In this document: positions 15,301-21,894 of the stretch, in pieces
Layout: every line of letters starts with the position of its first letter
How positions within the stretch are numbered: position 1 is the first letter of the stretch
Source: Erysipelotrichaceae bacterium
GTDB lineage: Bacteria; Bacillota_I; Bacilli_A; Erysipelotrichales; Erysipelotrichaceae
NCBI GenBank assembly: GCA_017419165.1
Contig: JAFOLW010000070.1
Span: 1 to 35,554, forward strand
Reading direction: 5' to 3'
Length of the DNA: 35,554 bases
Notes under the pieces: generated by a model
Told to the model about the DNA's origin: nothing
What the model saw: the letters and a program-made list of their open reading frames with translations, nothing else
Databases searched by the model: none
Position numbers and translations under genes: made by a program

Positions 15301-17666
15301 ATTATGGCACCGTGAGCGACTATACAAACCTATATATCAGATTCGATCGATTAGCTTACAACATACTATATCGCGATGGAGTGTATGTTGATAGAAATGA
15401 CAATCCGATTGAGGGATATTCCAGCCGTGGAAAGTTAAACGAGGAAACTGGTCTCTCTTATGGTCAAAATATTGCTGATCATAATGTGGGCAGAGAAAAC
15501 GCTTATACTCCTTCATTCAGTGGATTTACGTTTGTAGGATGGTATGTGGATGAGGCGTGTACGCAGCCATATACATTTGCAACAATGCCTGAAGGCTTAA
15601 CTGTATATGCAAAATGGAGACAAGACTATTATCGTGTATTCTTGCGTCCTAACGCAGGAACTGATGCTTCTCTTGATTGGGGTTCTGAAAGCCAGGCTAT
15701 GAACTTCTTGATCCCTTCAGGAGGCTCGGTAAGTGTTCCGACAGGAACCAGAAATGATTATGAGTTTATCGGTTGGTTCTTGGAAGACGGTACTTTCTTC
15801 AATGAGGACGCATTTGTTGTAAACGACTCCATAGCTTCAGAGTATAACAAGAACGATCCGGATTATTACACCGATCCGATGAATAAGTGGGGCCAGGGAG
15901 CAACATTTAATAACGATGTTGATCGTGATTGGGTCATTGGCAAAGTAGAATTATTTGGCAGATGGCGTGAATCGCTGACTGGCGCTGATGGTATTGGGGT
16001 TATTTACGATGTGGGCGAAGGTGCTTCTCCTACTCCGATAGATACTAGACTGTATGTTGATAGAGCAAAAGCTATTGCTGGAGCTGCACCATCGACGGTT
16101 CCTGAAGGAAAGAAATTCGTATATTGGTCAATACAGAAATATGATGGTGAAAACTATGTTGATAGTGGTGATACGGTATTCCCAGGAGAAGAGTTTGATG
16201 TATTGAAAGCTTACTCTAAAAAGGAAAAAATCGGAACAGATTCAGAAGGCAATCAATTGTATACCTATACTGTAAAAATTGTAGCCGTATACGGACCGAA
16301 AGAGTCTCCGACTCCAACGCATATTATTTGGTACGCAAACAACAAAACCGAAGACAAGATAGAAGAAAGTGAAGGTCTTCTCATAAATGAAGCGGTTAAT
16401 GTCAAAGGAGCTAATGCCTTCATCTATAGAGGGCATGAATTTGTTGGTTGGGCAAAGATATCCGGAGAAGGACGACCAGAATCACCAACTGATCTTACAC
16501 ATATGTGGCTGGAATATGACGATGGAAAATTTTATGAAAAAGGAAAAGAACATATACAGCAAAACGAAGTAAAACAGGTTGCTGCAGATGAAATAACACC
16601 ATACGATAGTTTGTTTGCTATATGGAAGCCATTGTCATTCAAGGTCACATACAGCTACACCGGCGATGTTCCTACAGGCGCTCCAGCAGTTCCTGAAGAG
16701 AAGACTTACGAATACGGTGCAGCCGTCCCGGCAGCAACTGTTCCGACCCTTGAAGGTTATACCTTCTCCGGCTGGACGGGTGAAGTCACGAAGATGCCTG
16801 ACAACGATGTAACAGTCACTGGATCTTGGGAAGCCAAATCATATACTGTTACGTGGAAAAACTATGATGGTACTGAACTTGAGAAAGACGAGAATGTTCC
16901 TTATGGTGCAACTCCTACATTCAATGGTTCAACACCTACTAGACCTGCGGATGCAAGTAATACTTATACATTCGCCGGATGGTCTCCTGCGATCAAAGAA
17001 GTTACCGGTGATGTAACTTATACGGCTACATTCACCGCAACTCCGATTCCGACTCCTACACCGGATCCGGAACCAGATCCAGAACCAGAACCACCGACAC
17101 CACCGACTCCTCCTACACCTCCGACACCGACTCCGGATCCTGAACCAACACCGGAACCGGCACCGGAACCGATTCCTGAACCAACACCGGAACCGGCACC
17201 GGAGCCTGAGATCATCGATGATGATCCGACGCCTGAGGCCGAGCCTGAGAAGTACTGGGCACTGCTCAACCTGTTATCCTCTATCGGTACAGTATTGACA
17301 GCCGCCGGTATGATCCTCACGTTCTTCAGGAAGAAGAAGGATGATGAAGAGGAAGAAGCTAACGCAGAAGGAGCCAATGTTGTGAGAATGGCTGCTTCTG
17401 AGGAAGCAAACGAAGGGGAAGAAGACGATGAGAATAAGAGAAAGAAATCGAAGTTCTTAGGTCTGATTCCTGCGATCGGATCCGTGATCTTCTTCATTCT
17501 CACAGAAGATATGAGAAATAAGATGATCTGGACCGACAAGTACACACTGGCAATGGTCCTCATCTTGCTGGCAAACTTCGTAATCGCTTATCTTACAAGA
17601 AACAAAAAGAAAGATGACGATGAGGAGGACGGCAACAAGACGGAGGGTCAGGCAGTCGCTGCTTAA
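12309..17666 (+). CDS. giant InlB-repeat surface protein, membrane-anchored
   Basis: A 1785-residue protein. Residues 1-28 are a signal peptide ending LYA. Residues about 30-170 are Pro/Glu/Ala/Lys-rich. Two related ~90-residue units (about 172-260 and 284-375; both have IYFEA..., EGxEFxEWQ and YTAxFKE) look like divergent InlB B-repeats. About 382-520 is a beta domain ending HFSIYAVVE, seen in gut Firmicute adhesins. Between about 525 and 1440 are several more InlB-like units (GYQFGGWYSDSAF, FTFVGWYVDEACTQPY, YEFIGWF) and an aromatic-rich insert near 865-910. About 1441-1576 resembles SHIRT/InlB units, followed by a Pro-rich spacer and three hydrophobic helices (about 1649-1672, 1716-1735, 1746-1764). 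No LPxTG motif is present. It probably mediates adhesion (inference). Start has AAGGAGG. The middle is more AT-rich than the ends. Confidence 0.8.
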   Translation: MKGVLSKILRLVFAVLLIINTIPRNLYADGEEPVADVQEPIVEPAADPEPEPEPAPEPEPVSEAQPNAPPAEPAAPAEPEPVKEEPAQVKQEEAKPAEEPVKETAEPAKEEAAEPVEEKAAEKAEEEKTEDVKTEAVEEAKEVTELPAKETENVSESEKADENAEAEEAEEVTYVIYFEASDNGLVLVDGNDPIKKETKTKQEVKKAEEIKAVTAEANEGFEFEEWQLNGATFSKEATLSAGQIELKDQDRYTALFKEVVEEAEKEEIPESEEIKETEEEKEAEIFKIYFEAAEHGTIIAEAEGAEAAAAFYVEAEKAEDLVSVTANAEEGYEFAEWQKNGEHFSEEAKLDASLIELKNEDKYTAVFKEIEVIEEEVEEETAPAGEFSGSTNNVNVKVVYEKDTFPKGTEMVVTSVNADSIREVVNDVTEGEVEKIKAVDITFWYKGEEIQPANPISVSMRASGYDDSKEQSIVHISNDGEAEVIASAASSGGIAESEFAADHFSIYAVVETGEDARLEVIFMNDNSKVASIFVKKKDATLGHVNDILYDPGVGNIESGVLFEGWVTDPEYDADDAAMTIADVRTKVIEKLNAGISQDGESVKYYAKLVRQYNITYLDGKETSLGMTSLKIRADEESTKVSYTVNQAYTPDAEEDFEGWKVSLGGTNIEGHTEGKIYPNGTTINVTGDVIFAVNAPKGHWIVFHENGGTYVSPQFVKDGENSREPNIAMIKNGYQFGGWYSDSAFEEEFEFGKTVSDTTHIYAKWNKNETANYTILIWKQNVNDAKNAADSAKTYDFVKAISGTGNVDEYIDTSDARLSGQDLVGFHFREAQEDVLITPEGSAVASVYYDRNLITLTFQYRRYGRWNTQATMTGLYGSTLASNGYTWPTNRWWYDGYYEDYWGDYHGSGTRTTYLDAFILSNGENNQTFYGFDGGGSNTVHFLQQNADGNGYTEKATVTTSNGTFYISDKFSGFKPVSYSKNNVNWNDLSPTPDEDGYYGTVSDYTNLYIRFDRLAYNILYRDGVYVDRNDNPIEGYSSRGKLNEETGLSYGQNIADHNVGRENAYTPSFSGFTFVGWYVDEACTQPYTFATMPEGLTVYAKWRQDYYRVFLRPNAGTDASLDWGSESQAMNFLIPSGGSVSVPTGTRNDYEFIGWFLEDGTFFNEDAFVVNDSIASEYNKNDPDYYTDPMNKWGQGATFNNDVDRDWVIGKVELFGRWRESLTGADGIGVIYDVGEGASPTPIDTRLYVDRAKAIAGAAPSTVPEGKKFVYWSIQKYDGENYVDSGDTVFPGEEFDVLKAYSKKEKIGTDSEGNQLYTYTVKIVAVYGPKESPTPTHIIWYANNKTEDKIEESEGLLINEAVNVKGANAFIYRGHEFVGWAKISGEGRPESPTDLTHMWLEYDDGKFYEKGKEHIQQNEVKQVAADEITPYDSLFAIWKPLSFKVTYSYTGDVPTGAPAVPEEKTYEYGAAVPAATVPTLEGYTFSGWTGEVTKMPDNDVTVTGSWEAKSYTVTWKNYDGTELEKDENVPYGATPTFNGSTPTRPADASNTYTFAGWSPAIKEVTGDVTYTATFTATPIPTPTPDPEPDPEPEPPTPPTPPTPPTPTPDPEPTPEPAPEPIPEPTPEPAPEPEIIDDDPTPEAEPEKYWALLNLLSSIGTVLTAAGMILTFFRKKKDDEEEEANAEGANVVRMAASEEANEGEEDDENKRKKSKFLGLIPAIGSVIFFILTEDMRNKMIWTDKYTLAMVLILLANFVIAYLTRNKKKDDDEEDGNKTEGQAVAA
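12424..12561 (+). repeat. N-terminal Pro-Glu low-complexity tract
   Basis: Degenerate CCGGAACC/GAGCCT repeats coding for Pro-Glu and Ala-Pro dipeptides, about residues 39-84. Such tracts usually span the cell wall and vary in length by slippage. Confidence 0.7.
17041..17213 (+). repeat. C-terminal Pro-Glu-Thr tandem repeat
   Basis: Short tandem units coding for PEP, PTP and PAPEP. The segments encoding ACCGGAACCGGCACCGG occur at least twice nearly unchanged. It sits directly before the first C-terminal membrane helix, as expected of a wall-spanning stalk. Confidence 0.75.
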
Positions 17667-17681
17667 TCAGCAGAACCTCTG

Positions 17682-17712
17682 AGACTACCGGGGAAACCCG
17701 GTAGTCTTTTTA
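17682..17712 (+). terminator. strong terminator after the surface protein gene
   Basis: AGACTACCGGG (17682-17692), loop GAAA, CCCGGTAGTCT (17697-17707), then a run of five T. A perfect 11-bp stem. Confidence 0.92.
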
Positions 17713-17723
17713 ACTTTTAGGTA

Positions 17724-17729
17724 TATAAT
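17724..17729 (+). promoter_or_regulatory. -10 element of tRNA-Val
   Basis: TATAAT nine bases before the mature tRNA 5' end. The -35 region would fall in the preceding terminator, so the two elements are tightly packed. Confidence 0.5.
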
Positions 17730-17737
17730 AGAAGTAC

Positions 17738-17813
17738 GGAGGATTAGCTCAGTTGGGAGAGCGCGCCCTTCACAGGGGTGATGTCGCAGGTTCAAGTCCT
17801 GTATTCTCCACCA
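17738..17813 (+). tRNA. tRNA-Val (CAC)
   Basis: A 76-base cloverleaf with encoded CCA. The acceptor GGAGGAT pairs with ATTCTCC; D stem GCTC/GAGC; anticodon stem CGCCC/GGGTG with loop TTCACAG, giving anticodon CAC (codon GTG); T arm GCAGG-TTCAAGT-CCTGT. It is followed by its own terminator. Confidence 0.93.
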
Positions 17814-17824
17814 TTTGTCTTTAT

Positions 17825-17858
17825 AAGCCTGTTGAATGAAAACAGGCTTTTCTTTTTC
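17825..17858 (+). terminator. terminator after tRNA-Val
   Basis: AAGCCTGT (17825-17832), nine-base loop, ACAGGCTT (17842-17849), then TTCTTTTTC. Confidence 0.85.
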
Positions 17859-17880
17859 TTGAAAACGTTGCTGATCTGCG

Positions 17881-18351
17881 ATGAGTGATAGAATGAAAGA
17901 GTCTATGAGATTGAGAAGACTTGATAATAAATTCGTGAGACTTTTTATTTCCGACGGCACCGTATATGACGGTGTTGCCGATTATTGCAGTAGAGATTAT
18001 AACGAAGTCGAATATGGCGTCAGGAAGGATGGATTGATGCTTTCGGATCATCTGTTTTATCGTGATTCTATAACGGATGCATATGAGATCGATGAAGAAG
18101 CAGCCGGTCCGTATGGCTTGCTGGAACAGGATGAATTCGAATACGGTCTGGACTGTATCGGAGATCTGCTGACGGGTGATGACGGGAGGTCGGCATATCG
18201 TTTGCTGTATTATGTGAAGGACCATATGGATGAGATCGAGGATAAGGATCGTTTGAGGAAGATATTGGATTCTGCTTATCGATATTGGGATGAAGAAGAG
18301 GATATGAGGATCCGGGAGATGATCGTTGAAATGAGGGAAAGATTGTTATGA
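17881..18351 (+). CDS. LSm-like domain protein coupled to NudC
   Basis: A 156-residue protein. Residues about 13-70 (KFVRLFISDGTVYDGVADY, then an acidic strand and a FYRDSITDAYEID-like final strand) match the Sm-like beta-barrel pattern of bacterial LSm-like proteins. The C-terminal half is acidic and helical with many Asp/Glu/Arg and no recognised motif. The best start is uncertain: ATG at 17881, 17893 or 17905, none with a strong ribosome site. The stop codon overlaps the ATG of the next gene by 4 bases, so it is translationally coupled to NudC. An RNA-related role is suggested by the fold but unproven. Confidence 0.65.
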   Translation: MSDRMKESMRLRRLDNKFVRLFISDGTVYDGVADYCSRDYNEVEYGVRKDGLMLSDHLFYRDSITDAYEIDEEAAGPYGLLEQDEFEYGLDCIGDLLTGDDGRSAYRLLYYVKDHMDEIEDKDRLRKILDSAYRYWDEEEDMRIREMIVEMRERLL

Positions 18352-19163
18352 TGATTCAGGAGATCGGGGAACACAGATTCGATAATGTATATCAAAAGCA
18401 GATCGCAGATAAAGAATGCATCCTGATGTGTTTTGTCGATGGGAAGATCCTGGCAAGATATGATGCTGCAGAAAAGAGACTGATCTATCCATGTTGTGAA
18501 GAAGAGGATCTGATCTATCTGTTTAAAGTAGATGAAAAGAAGTATTTTCTGAAGATCAAAGAGGACAACGATACAGAATATGATCTGTTTTCGATGCGGG
18601 ATCTCATGAATCTGGAACTGAAGGAGAACCTGGATATCTTTGCCGCTTACAGTGCTTATCATCTTTATGTCTGGTATTCCGTAAACAGATACTGCGGAAG
18701 ATGCGGGAAAACGATGGTCCACGATGAGATCGAAAGGGCAATGGTCTGTCCGCATTGCGGTAACCGTGTCTATCCGCGCATCAATCCTGCGGTCATCATC
18801 GGTGTCAAAAACGGCGATAAGCTTTTGCTGACGAAGTATAAGAGCGGTTTTGCCCACAATGCTTTAGTGGCGGGTTTCACGGAATTCGGAGAGACTCTTG
18901 AGGAAACGGTAAGAAGAGAAGTCAAAGAAGAGACGGGGCTGAACGTCAAAAATATCCGGTATTATAAATCGCAGCCCTGGGGTATCGCTCAGGATATCCT
19001 GGCGGGGTATTATTGCGAGGTGGACGGCGATGACCGTATCCGGATGGATGATCATGAACTCAAATATGCGGAATGGGTGAAAAGGGAAGACATCGTCTTG
19101 CAGCCGAAGAGGTACTCTCTGACCAACGAGATGATGGAGCGTTTCAAAAACGGAGAAGAATAA
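18348..19163 (+). CDS. nudC: NAD(+) diphosphatase, NudC-like Nudix hydrolase
   Basis: A 271-residue protein with the NudC domain order. A divergent N-terminal domain is followed by a zinc ribbon with Cys116, Cys119, Cys134 and Cys137, then the Nudix box from Gly176 to Leu198 with the intact REVKEETGL metal-binding core, and after it SQPW (208-211), the motif that distinguishes NADH pyrophosphatases. The residues after SQPW read GIAQD and not the PFPxS common in proteobacterial NudC. NudC hydrolyses NAD(H) to NMN(H) and AMP and also removes NAD caps from RNA. Translation is coupled to the LSm-like gene through a 4-base overlap. Confidence 0.87.
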   Translation: MMIQEIGEHRFDNVYQKQIADKECILMCFVDGKILARYDAAEKRLIYPCCEEEDLIYLFKVDEKKYFLKIKEDNDTEYDLFSMRDLMNLELKENLDIFAAYSAYHLYVWYSVNRYCGRCGKTMVHDEIERAMVCPHCGNRVYPRINPAVIIGVKNGDKLLLTKYKSGFAHNALVAGFTEFGETLEETVRREVKEETGLNVKNIRYYKSQPWGIAQDILAGYYCEVDGDDRIRMDDHELKYAEWVKREDIVLQPKRYSLTNEMMERFKNGEE

Positions 19164-19190
19164 AACAAGTGGGTTTTATACCCACTTGTA
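19163..19190 (-). terminator. shared hairpin between nudC and the YkuD gene
   Basis: ACAAGTGGG (19165-19173), seven bases, CCCACTTGT (19181-19189). On the minus strand it is followed by TTTTATT, so it works best for the YkuD gene; on the plus strand the T run is lacking. Confidence 0.6.
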
Positions 19191-19194
19191 TTCG

Positions 19195-20517
19195 TTAATC
19201 GTGTACGACGATCTCGGTGCCGACATCGGCGTAGTCGAACAGGATCGTGATCTTGTCCGTCGGCATATTGACACAGCCTCTGGACGGATCGGAAAGATAG
19301 ATCTCTTCGCCGAATTCATCTCGCCATGAGGCATCGTGCAAGCCATAGACTCTGCCGGATGGATCGAAGCCGATCCAGAAGTCGACGTGTTCCAGATAAT
19401 CTCTGCCCATCAGGTAAGAATCGGTGGACATCTTGCGGATGTAGAATTCGCCATGCGGTGTTTCGTCGGTGATCTCACCGTTGCCCGAGACGATCGGGGA
19501 GCTGAGCATCAGCACGTCATTCTCATAGTAATACAATGTCTGTTTCAGGATCTCGACTTCGATGCGTCCCTGATGCTGGGAAGGGATCCATTCGACATTT
19601 ATCGTTTCATCTTTCAGGGACGGAAGGGCATCGTGCAGGCTCGTCTGCAAAGCAGAACGGTCAAGATAGGTCCTCTCATCGTTTTTATGTTCCGTATAGA
19701 GATCGTAGATATACTGCGTCAGTTTGTCCTGATTGGCAGTGAGTTCGTTGTTTTCGAATTTCAGCAGATCGGATAAAGACGTGCCTTTCAATACTTCGTT
19801 CTTATCTTCCGTGATGTTGACGGTGACCGTTTTTTCCAGTGCTTTCTGGTATGCTTCGGCTTTTCCTTCAAAGGACGGATCGTCTTGTCTCAATGTCGGT
19901 TTCTCATAGGATTCAGAGAGATCCAGGACCGGAGAGCCGTTTCCGTCGAAGTAAGCTCTGATGGCCTCGTCGATCTTGTTGATGACTGTCTTCTCGTCGA
20001 TCTTGTTTCCGTCAACGGCATCTTTTACGATGACTTTATTGTTTTCGATGGCCAGTGTCGCATCCTGCGGTTCCGTAAGGTTTTCTTTCTTCAGGAAATA
20101 GAAATCCTGAATAAATGACTTGATCCGGGCTTTGGTATAGGAACCGTCGATCTTATTGCAGATGAGGTGCTGTTCTTCGGGGAACAGCCAGTTCATCTTG
20201 TCCTGACCGTTCAGCAGGACCGATGCATCATAGACGATGTCGTCTTCCATCTCCCGCAGATCAAAGCGGTCTTTGACTTCTTCGCCGTTTTTCCCGATCT
20301 CGAGGACGTCGATATAGGGGGAGACTTCTTTGAGAAGTTCGTTCGTCTGTGCCAATGTTTTGTTGGAGACATCGATCTCGTTGATGAACGTCTTGGGGAG
20401 GAAATGGGAAGAATAATATAGGATGCCTCCCAAGTAAATGATCGCCGCCAAGAGGCAGCCGGCCAGGATGGCGATGAGTCGTTTCAGCTTGTTTTGCGGT
20501 ATATTCTTGAAATTCAT
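19195..20517 (-). CDS. L,D-transpeptidase (YkuD domain) with membrane anchor
   Basis: A 440-residue protein from the chosen start. A hydrophobic helix (about residues 13-35) anchors it; the middle (about 45-300) resembles the peptidoglycan-binding PF12229 region found upstream of YkuD domains. The YkuD catalytic domain is C-terminal, with YGLHDASW supplying the first His and DPSRGCVNMP supplying catalytic Cys415. Such enzymes make 3-3 peptidoglycan cross-links and resist many beta-lactams. A longer in-frame start at 20544 overlaps the TATAAT at 20532-20527, so Met at 20517 is likelier; the leader would then be only a few bases. LAGC near residue 18 looks like a lipobox, but the hydrophobic segment continues past it. 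Confidence 0.85.
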   Translation of the reverse strand: MNFKNIPQNKLKRLIAILAGCLLAAIIYLGGILYYSSHFLPKTFINEIDVSNKTLAQTNELLKEVSPYIDVLEIGKNGEEVKDRFDLREMEDDIVYDASVLLNGQDKMNWLFPEEQHLICNKIDGSYTKARIKSFIQDFYFLKKENLTEPQDATLAIENNKVIVKDAVDGNKIDEKTVINKIDEAIRAYFDGNGSPVLDLSESYEKPTLRQDDPSFEGKAEAYQKALEKTVTVNITEDKNEVLKGTSLSDLLKFENNELTANQDKLTQYIYDLYTEHKNDERTYLDRSALQTSLHDALPSLKDETINVEWIPSQHQGRIEVEILKQTLYYYENDVLMLSSPIVSGNGEITDETPHGEFYIRKMSTDSYLMGRDYLEHVDFWIGFDPSGRVYGLHDASWRDEFGEEIYLSDPSRGCVNMPTDKITILFDYADVGTEIVVHD

Positions 20518-20526
20518 AACAATCCC

Positions 20527-20532
20527 ATTATA
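20527..20532 (-). promoter_or_regulatory. -10 element of the YkuD gene
   Basis: TATAAT on the minus strand, nine bases before the start at 20517. It lies back to back with the tRNA-Ala promoter, so the short 77-base gap holds divergent promoters. Confidence 0.5.
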
Positions 20533-20549
20533 CAGGAAGCTCAAGTCAA

Positions 20550-20579
20550 TTGTTCCAAAATCGTTTATTGTGTTATAGT
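20550..20579 (+). promoter_or_regulatory. promoter of tRNA-Ala
   Basis: TTGTTC (20550-20555) and TATAGT (20574-20579) with an 18-base spacer, 14 bases before the tRNA. Confidence 0.5.
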
Positions 20580-20593
20580 ATTAGGGAAGAACC

Positions 20594-20669
20594 GGGGTTT
20601 TAGCGCAGCTGGAAGCGCGCCTCCATGGCATGGAGGAGGTCACGGGTTCGAATCCCGTAAGCTCCACCA
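20594..20669 (+). tRNA. tRNA-Ala (GGC)
   Basis: A 76-base cloverleaf with encoded CCA. Acceptor GGGGTTT/AAGCTCC, D stem GCGC/GCGC, anticodon stem CCTCC/GGAGG with loop ATGGCAT giving anticodon GGC (codons GCC/GCT), T arm ACGGG-TTCGAAT-CCCGT. Confidence 0.93.
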
Positions 20670-20680
20670 TTGGATCTTAG

Positions 20681-20703
20681 ACCGTCTGAATCAGGCGGTT
20701 TTT
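20681..20703 (+). terminator. terminator after tRNA-Ala
   Basis: ACCGTCT (20681-20687), loop GAATC, AGGCGGT (20693-20699, one G-U pair), then TTTTTATTT. Confidence 0.8.
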
Positions 20704-20845
20704 ATTTGGAGAGGGATAATAAAATAGTTCTATGAATATCGATGAAAAGTTTTCATGAAAATCTTGTAAATATATATTGAATATCGGTACAAAGGGGTCT
20801 GCAAAAGCGGATATGAATTCTGTTTTTCGTTATCATTTATTATGT

Positions 20846-21667
20846 ATGATTATGGAAAAAAGATTGAATCTGATCGAGAAACTGCGGAATAAAGAAAACT
20901 TCACTTCGGCGGAGTCTTCCCTGGCCGATTATATCTTGAACAATATCAACGATGTCTATCGCATGTCTTTGCAGGATCTGGCAAAGGCTTCTTATGTATC
21001 CAAGCCGAGCGTTATCCGTTTGTACAGAAAAGTCGGCTGTTTGAATTACCGGGAGTTTTCCATCGGTCTGCAGCTGGAAAAGATCAGGAACGATGACGGA
21101 ACGATCGAAAACAGCCATGTCTTTCTGGAGACGGAGGATCTGTTTGAATTTTTGCAGAAGGTAGGGATCTTGTGCAAACAGGTCGTCGATAACTGCATCT
21201 CGGCGATCGACCAGGACGATCTGGAAGATATCGTCACGACGCTGAATGAAGCGGATAAGATCTATCTGTATTCTTTGGACGGGATGGAGGATAAACTGGA
21301 TTTTTTCCTGGAACGGATGAAACAGGTCGGAAAAGAGCCGATCCTTATCCGGAACAGCGAGGATCCAAAGCTTTTGATCCGTTCGATGAACGAGAAGGAC
21401 GCGATCCTGCTGACGTCTGCTTCCGAAAGTAATAAAGAAGATGCCTTGCTGGAAGAGATCTTCGAAAGGCCCTGTCCCAGGATCTTACTGACGACGGCGG
21501 ACGATGCCGATCTCGACTTTAGGACGGATTATTCTTTCTATAATTATCCCAAAGGAAATGATTTCATCCGCAACAGCAAGATCGTCTCACAGGTGTCTTT
21601 GCTGCTGGGTCTCAACTTGCTGCAGGCAAGTCTGCTCAAGGTGCAGTACGAACAAAAAGAAAAATAA
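20846..21667 (+). CDS. MurR/RpiR family transcriptional regulator
   Basis: About 273 residues. Residues 1-77 form the RpiR-type helix-turn-helix (LIEKLRNKENFTSAESSLADYIL, with MSLQDLAKASYVSKPSVIRLYRKVG as the recognition part). The C-terminal ~180 residues match an SIS sugar-isomerase fold in outline (IYLYSLDG, DAILLTSASESNKED), but the usual Gly/Ser-rich phosphosugar loop is not obvious, so effector binding may be altered. The start is uncertain: TTG 20777, ATG 20813, 20846 and 20852 are in frame. Family length favours 20846 or 20852, and TATTAT at 20838-20843 would place transcription near 20852. No sugar genes lie beside it, so its target is unclear. Confidence 0.75.
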   Translation: MIMEKRLNLIEKLRNKENFTSAESSLADYILNNINDVYRMSLQDLAKASYVSKPSVIRLYRKVGCLNYREFSIGLQLEKIRNDDGTIENSHVFLETEDLFEFLQKVGILCKQVVDNCISAIDQDDLEDIVTTLNEADKIYLYSLDGMEDKLDFFLERMKQVGKEPILIRNSEDPKLLIRSMNEKDAILLTSASESNKEDALLEEIFERPCPRILLTTADDADLDFRTDYSFYNYPKGNDFIRNSKIVSQVSLLLGLNLLQASLLKVQYEQKEK

Positions 21668-21677
21668 AGGTTTTTTT

Positions 21678-21706
21678 AAAGCTTTCGTCTGTCGGAAGCT
21701 TTTTTC
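21678..21706 (+). terminator. intrinsic terminator after the RpiR gene
   Basis: AAAGCTTTCG (21678-21687), loop TCTGT, CGGAAGCTTT (21693-21702, one G-U pair), followed by further T. Confidence 0.85.
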
Positions 21707-21764
21707 ATGGTCTCCCGGGCTTTAAATGGCTTATAATGAATGGAGCGAAAGGCAGGTGGTTTCA

Positions 21765-21845
21765 GTGGAAAGTCAAAGTATTCCGTTATGCAGCAATGAT
21801 GAACCGGGCTTGGGATATGACTTTTCGCTGGACTTGCTGAAATAA
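21765..21845 (+). CDS. possible 26-residue peptide upstream of mgtE
   Basis: TATAAT (21732-21737) is followed by AGGCAGGTGG (21750-21759) and, after a normal spacing, a GTG at 21765 opening a 26-codon frame that ends in TAA. An ATG at 21726 in the same frame would give 39 residues, but it precedes the expected transcription start. The peptide is acidic and contains IPLCSNDEPGLGYDF; I do not recognise it. It could be a real small protein, a leader peptide for mgtE, or chance. The region also has paired arms (AGCGAAA near 21744 with TTTCGCT near 21823), so a structured RNA is an alternative. Confidence 0.3.
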   Translation: MESQSIPLCSNDEPGLGYDFSLDLLK

Positions 21846-21894
21846 CGGTCACATCCAAAGTTCATATTTATGAATGAAAAAAGAGGTAACGAAT

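Noticed and set aside
12424..17213. CRISPR-like or satellite arrays in the Pro-rich tracts
   Set aside because: The repeats are short, in frame and code for Pro-Glu stalks; there are no regular spacers.
20517..20544. Longer start (20544) for the L,D-transpeptidase
   Set aside because: The extra codons contain the TATAAT hexamer itself; the basic-then-hydrophobic signal anchor starts at 20517.
17738..20669. tRNA genes as ends of an integrated element
   Set aside because: No integrase, no direct repeat of the tRNA 3' ends was noticed, and the genes between are ordinary housekeeping types.
21668..21894. M-box Mg2+ riboswitch before mgtE
   Set aside because: The conserved M-box blocks (such as the UAGGUGAGGCUCC segment) are absent, and a candidate peptide frame occupies the region.
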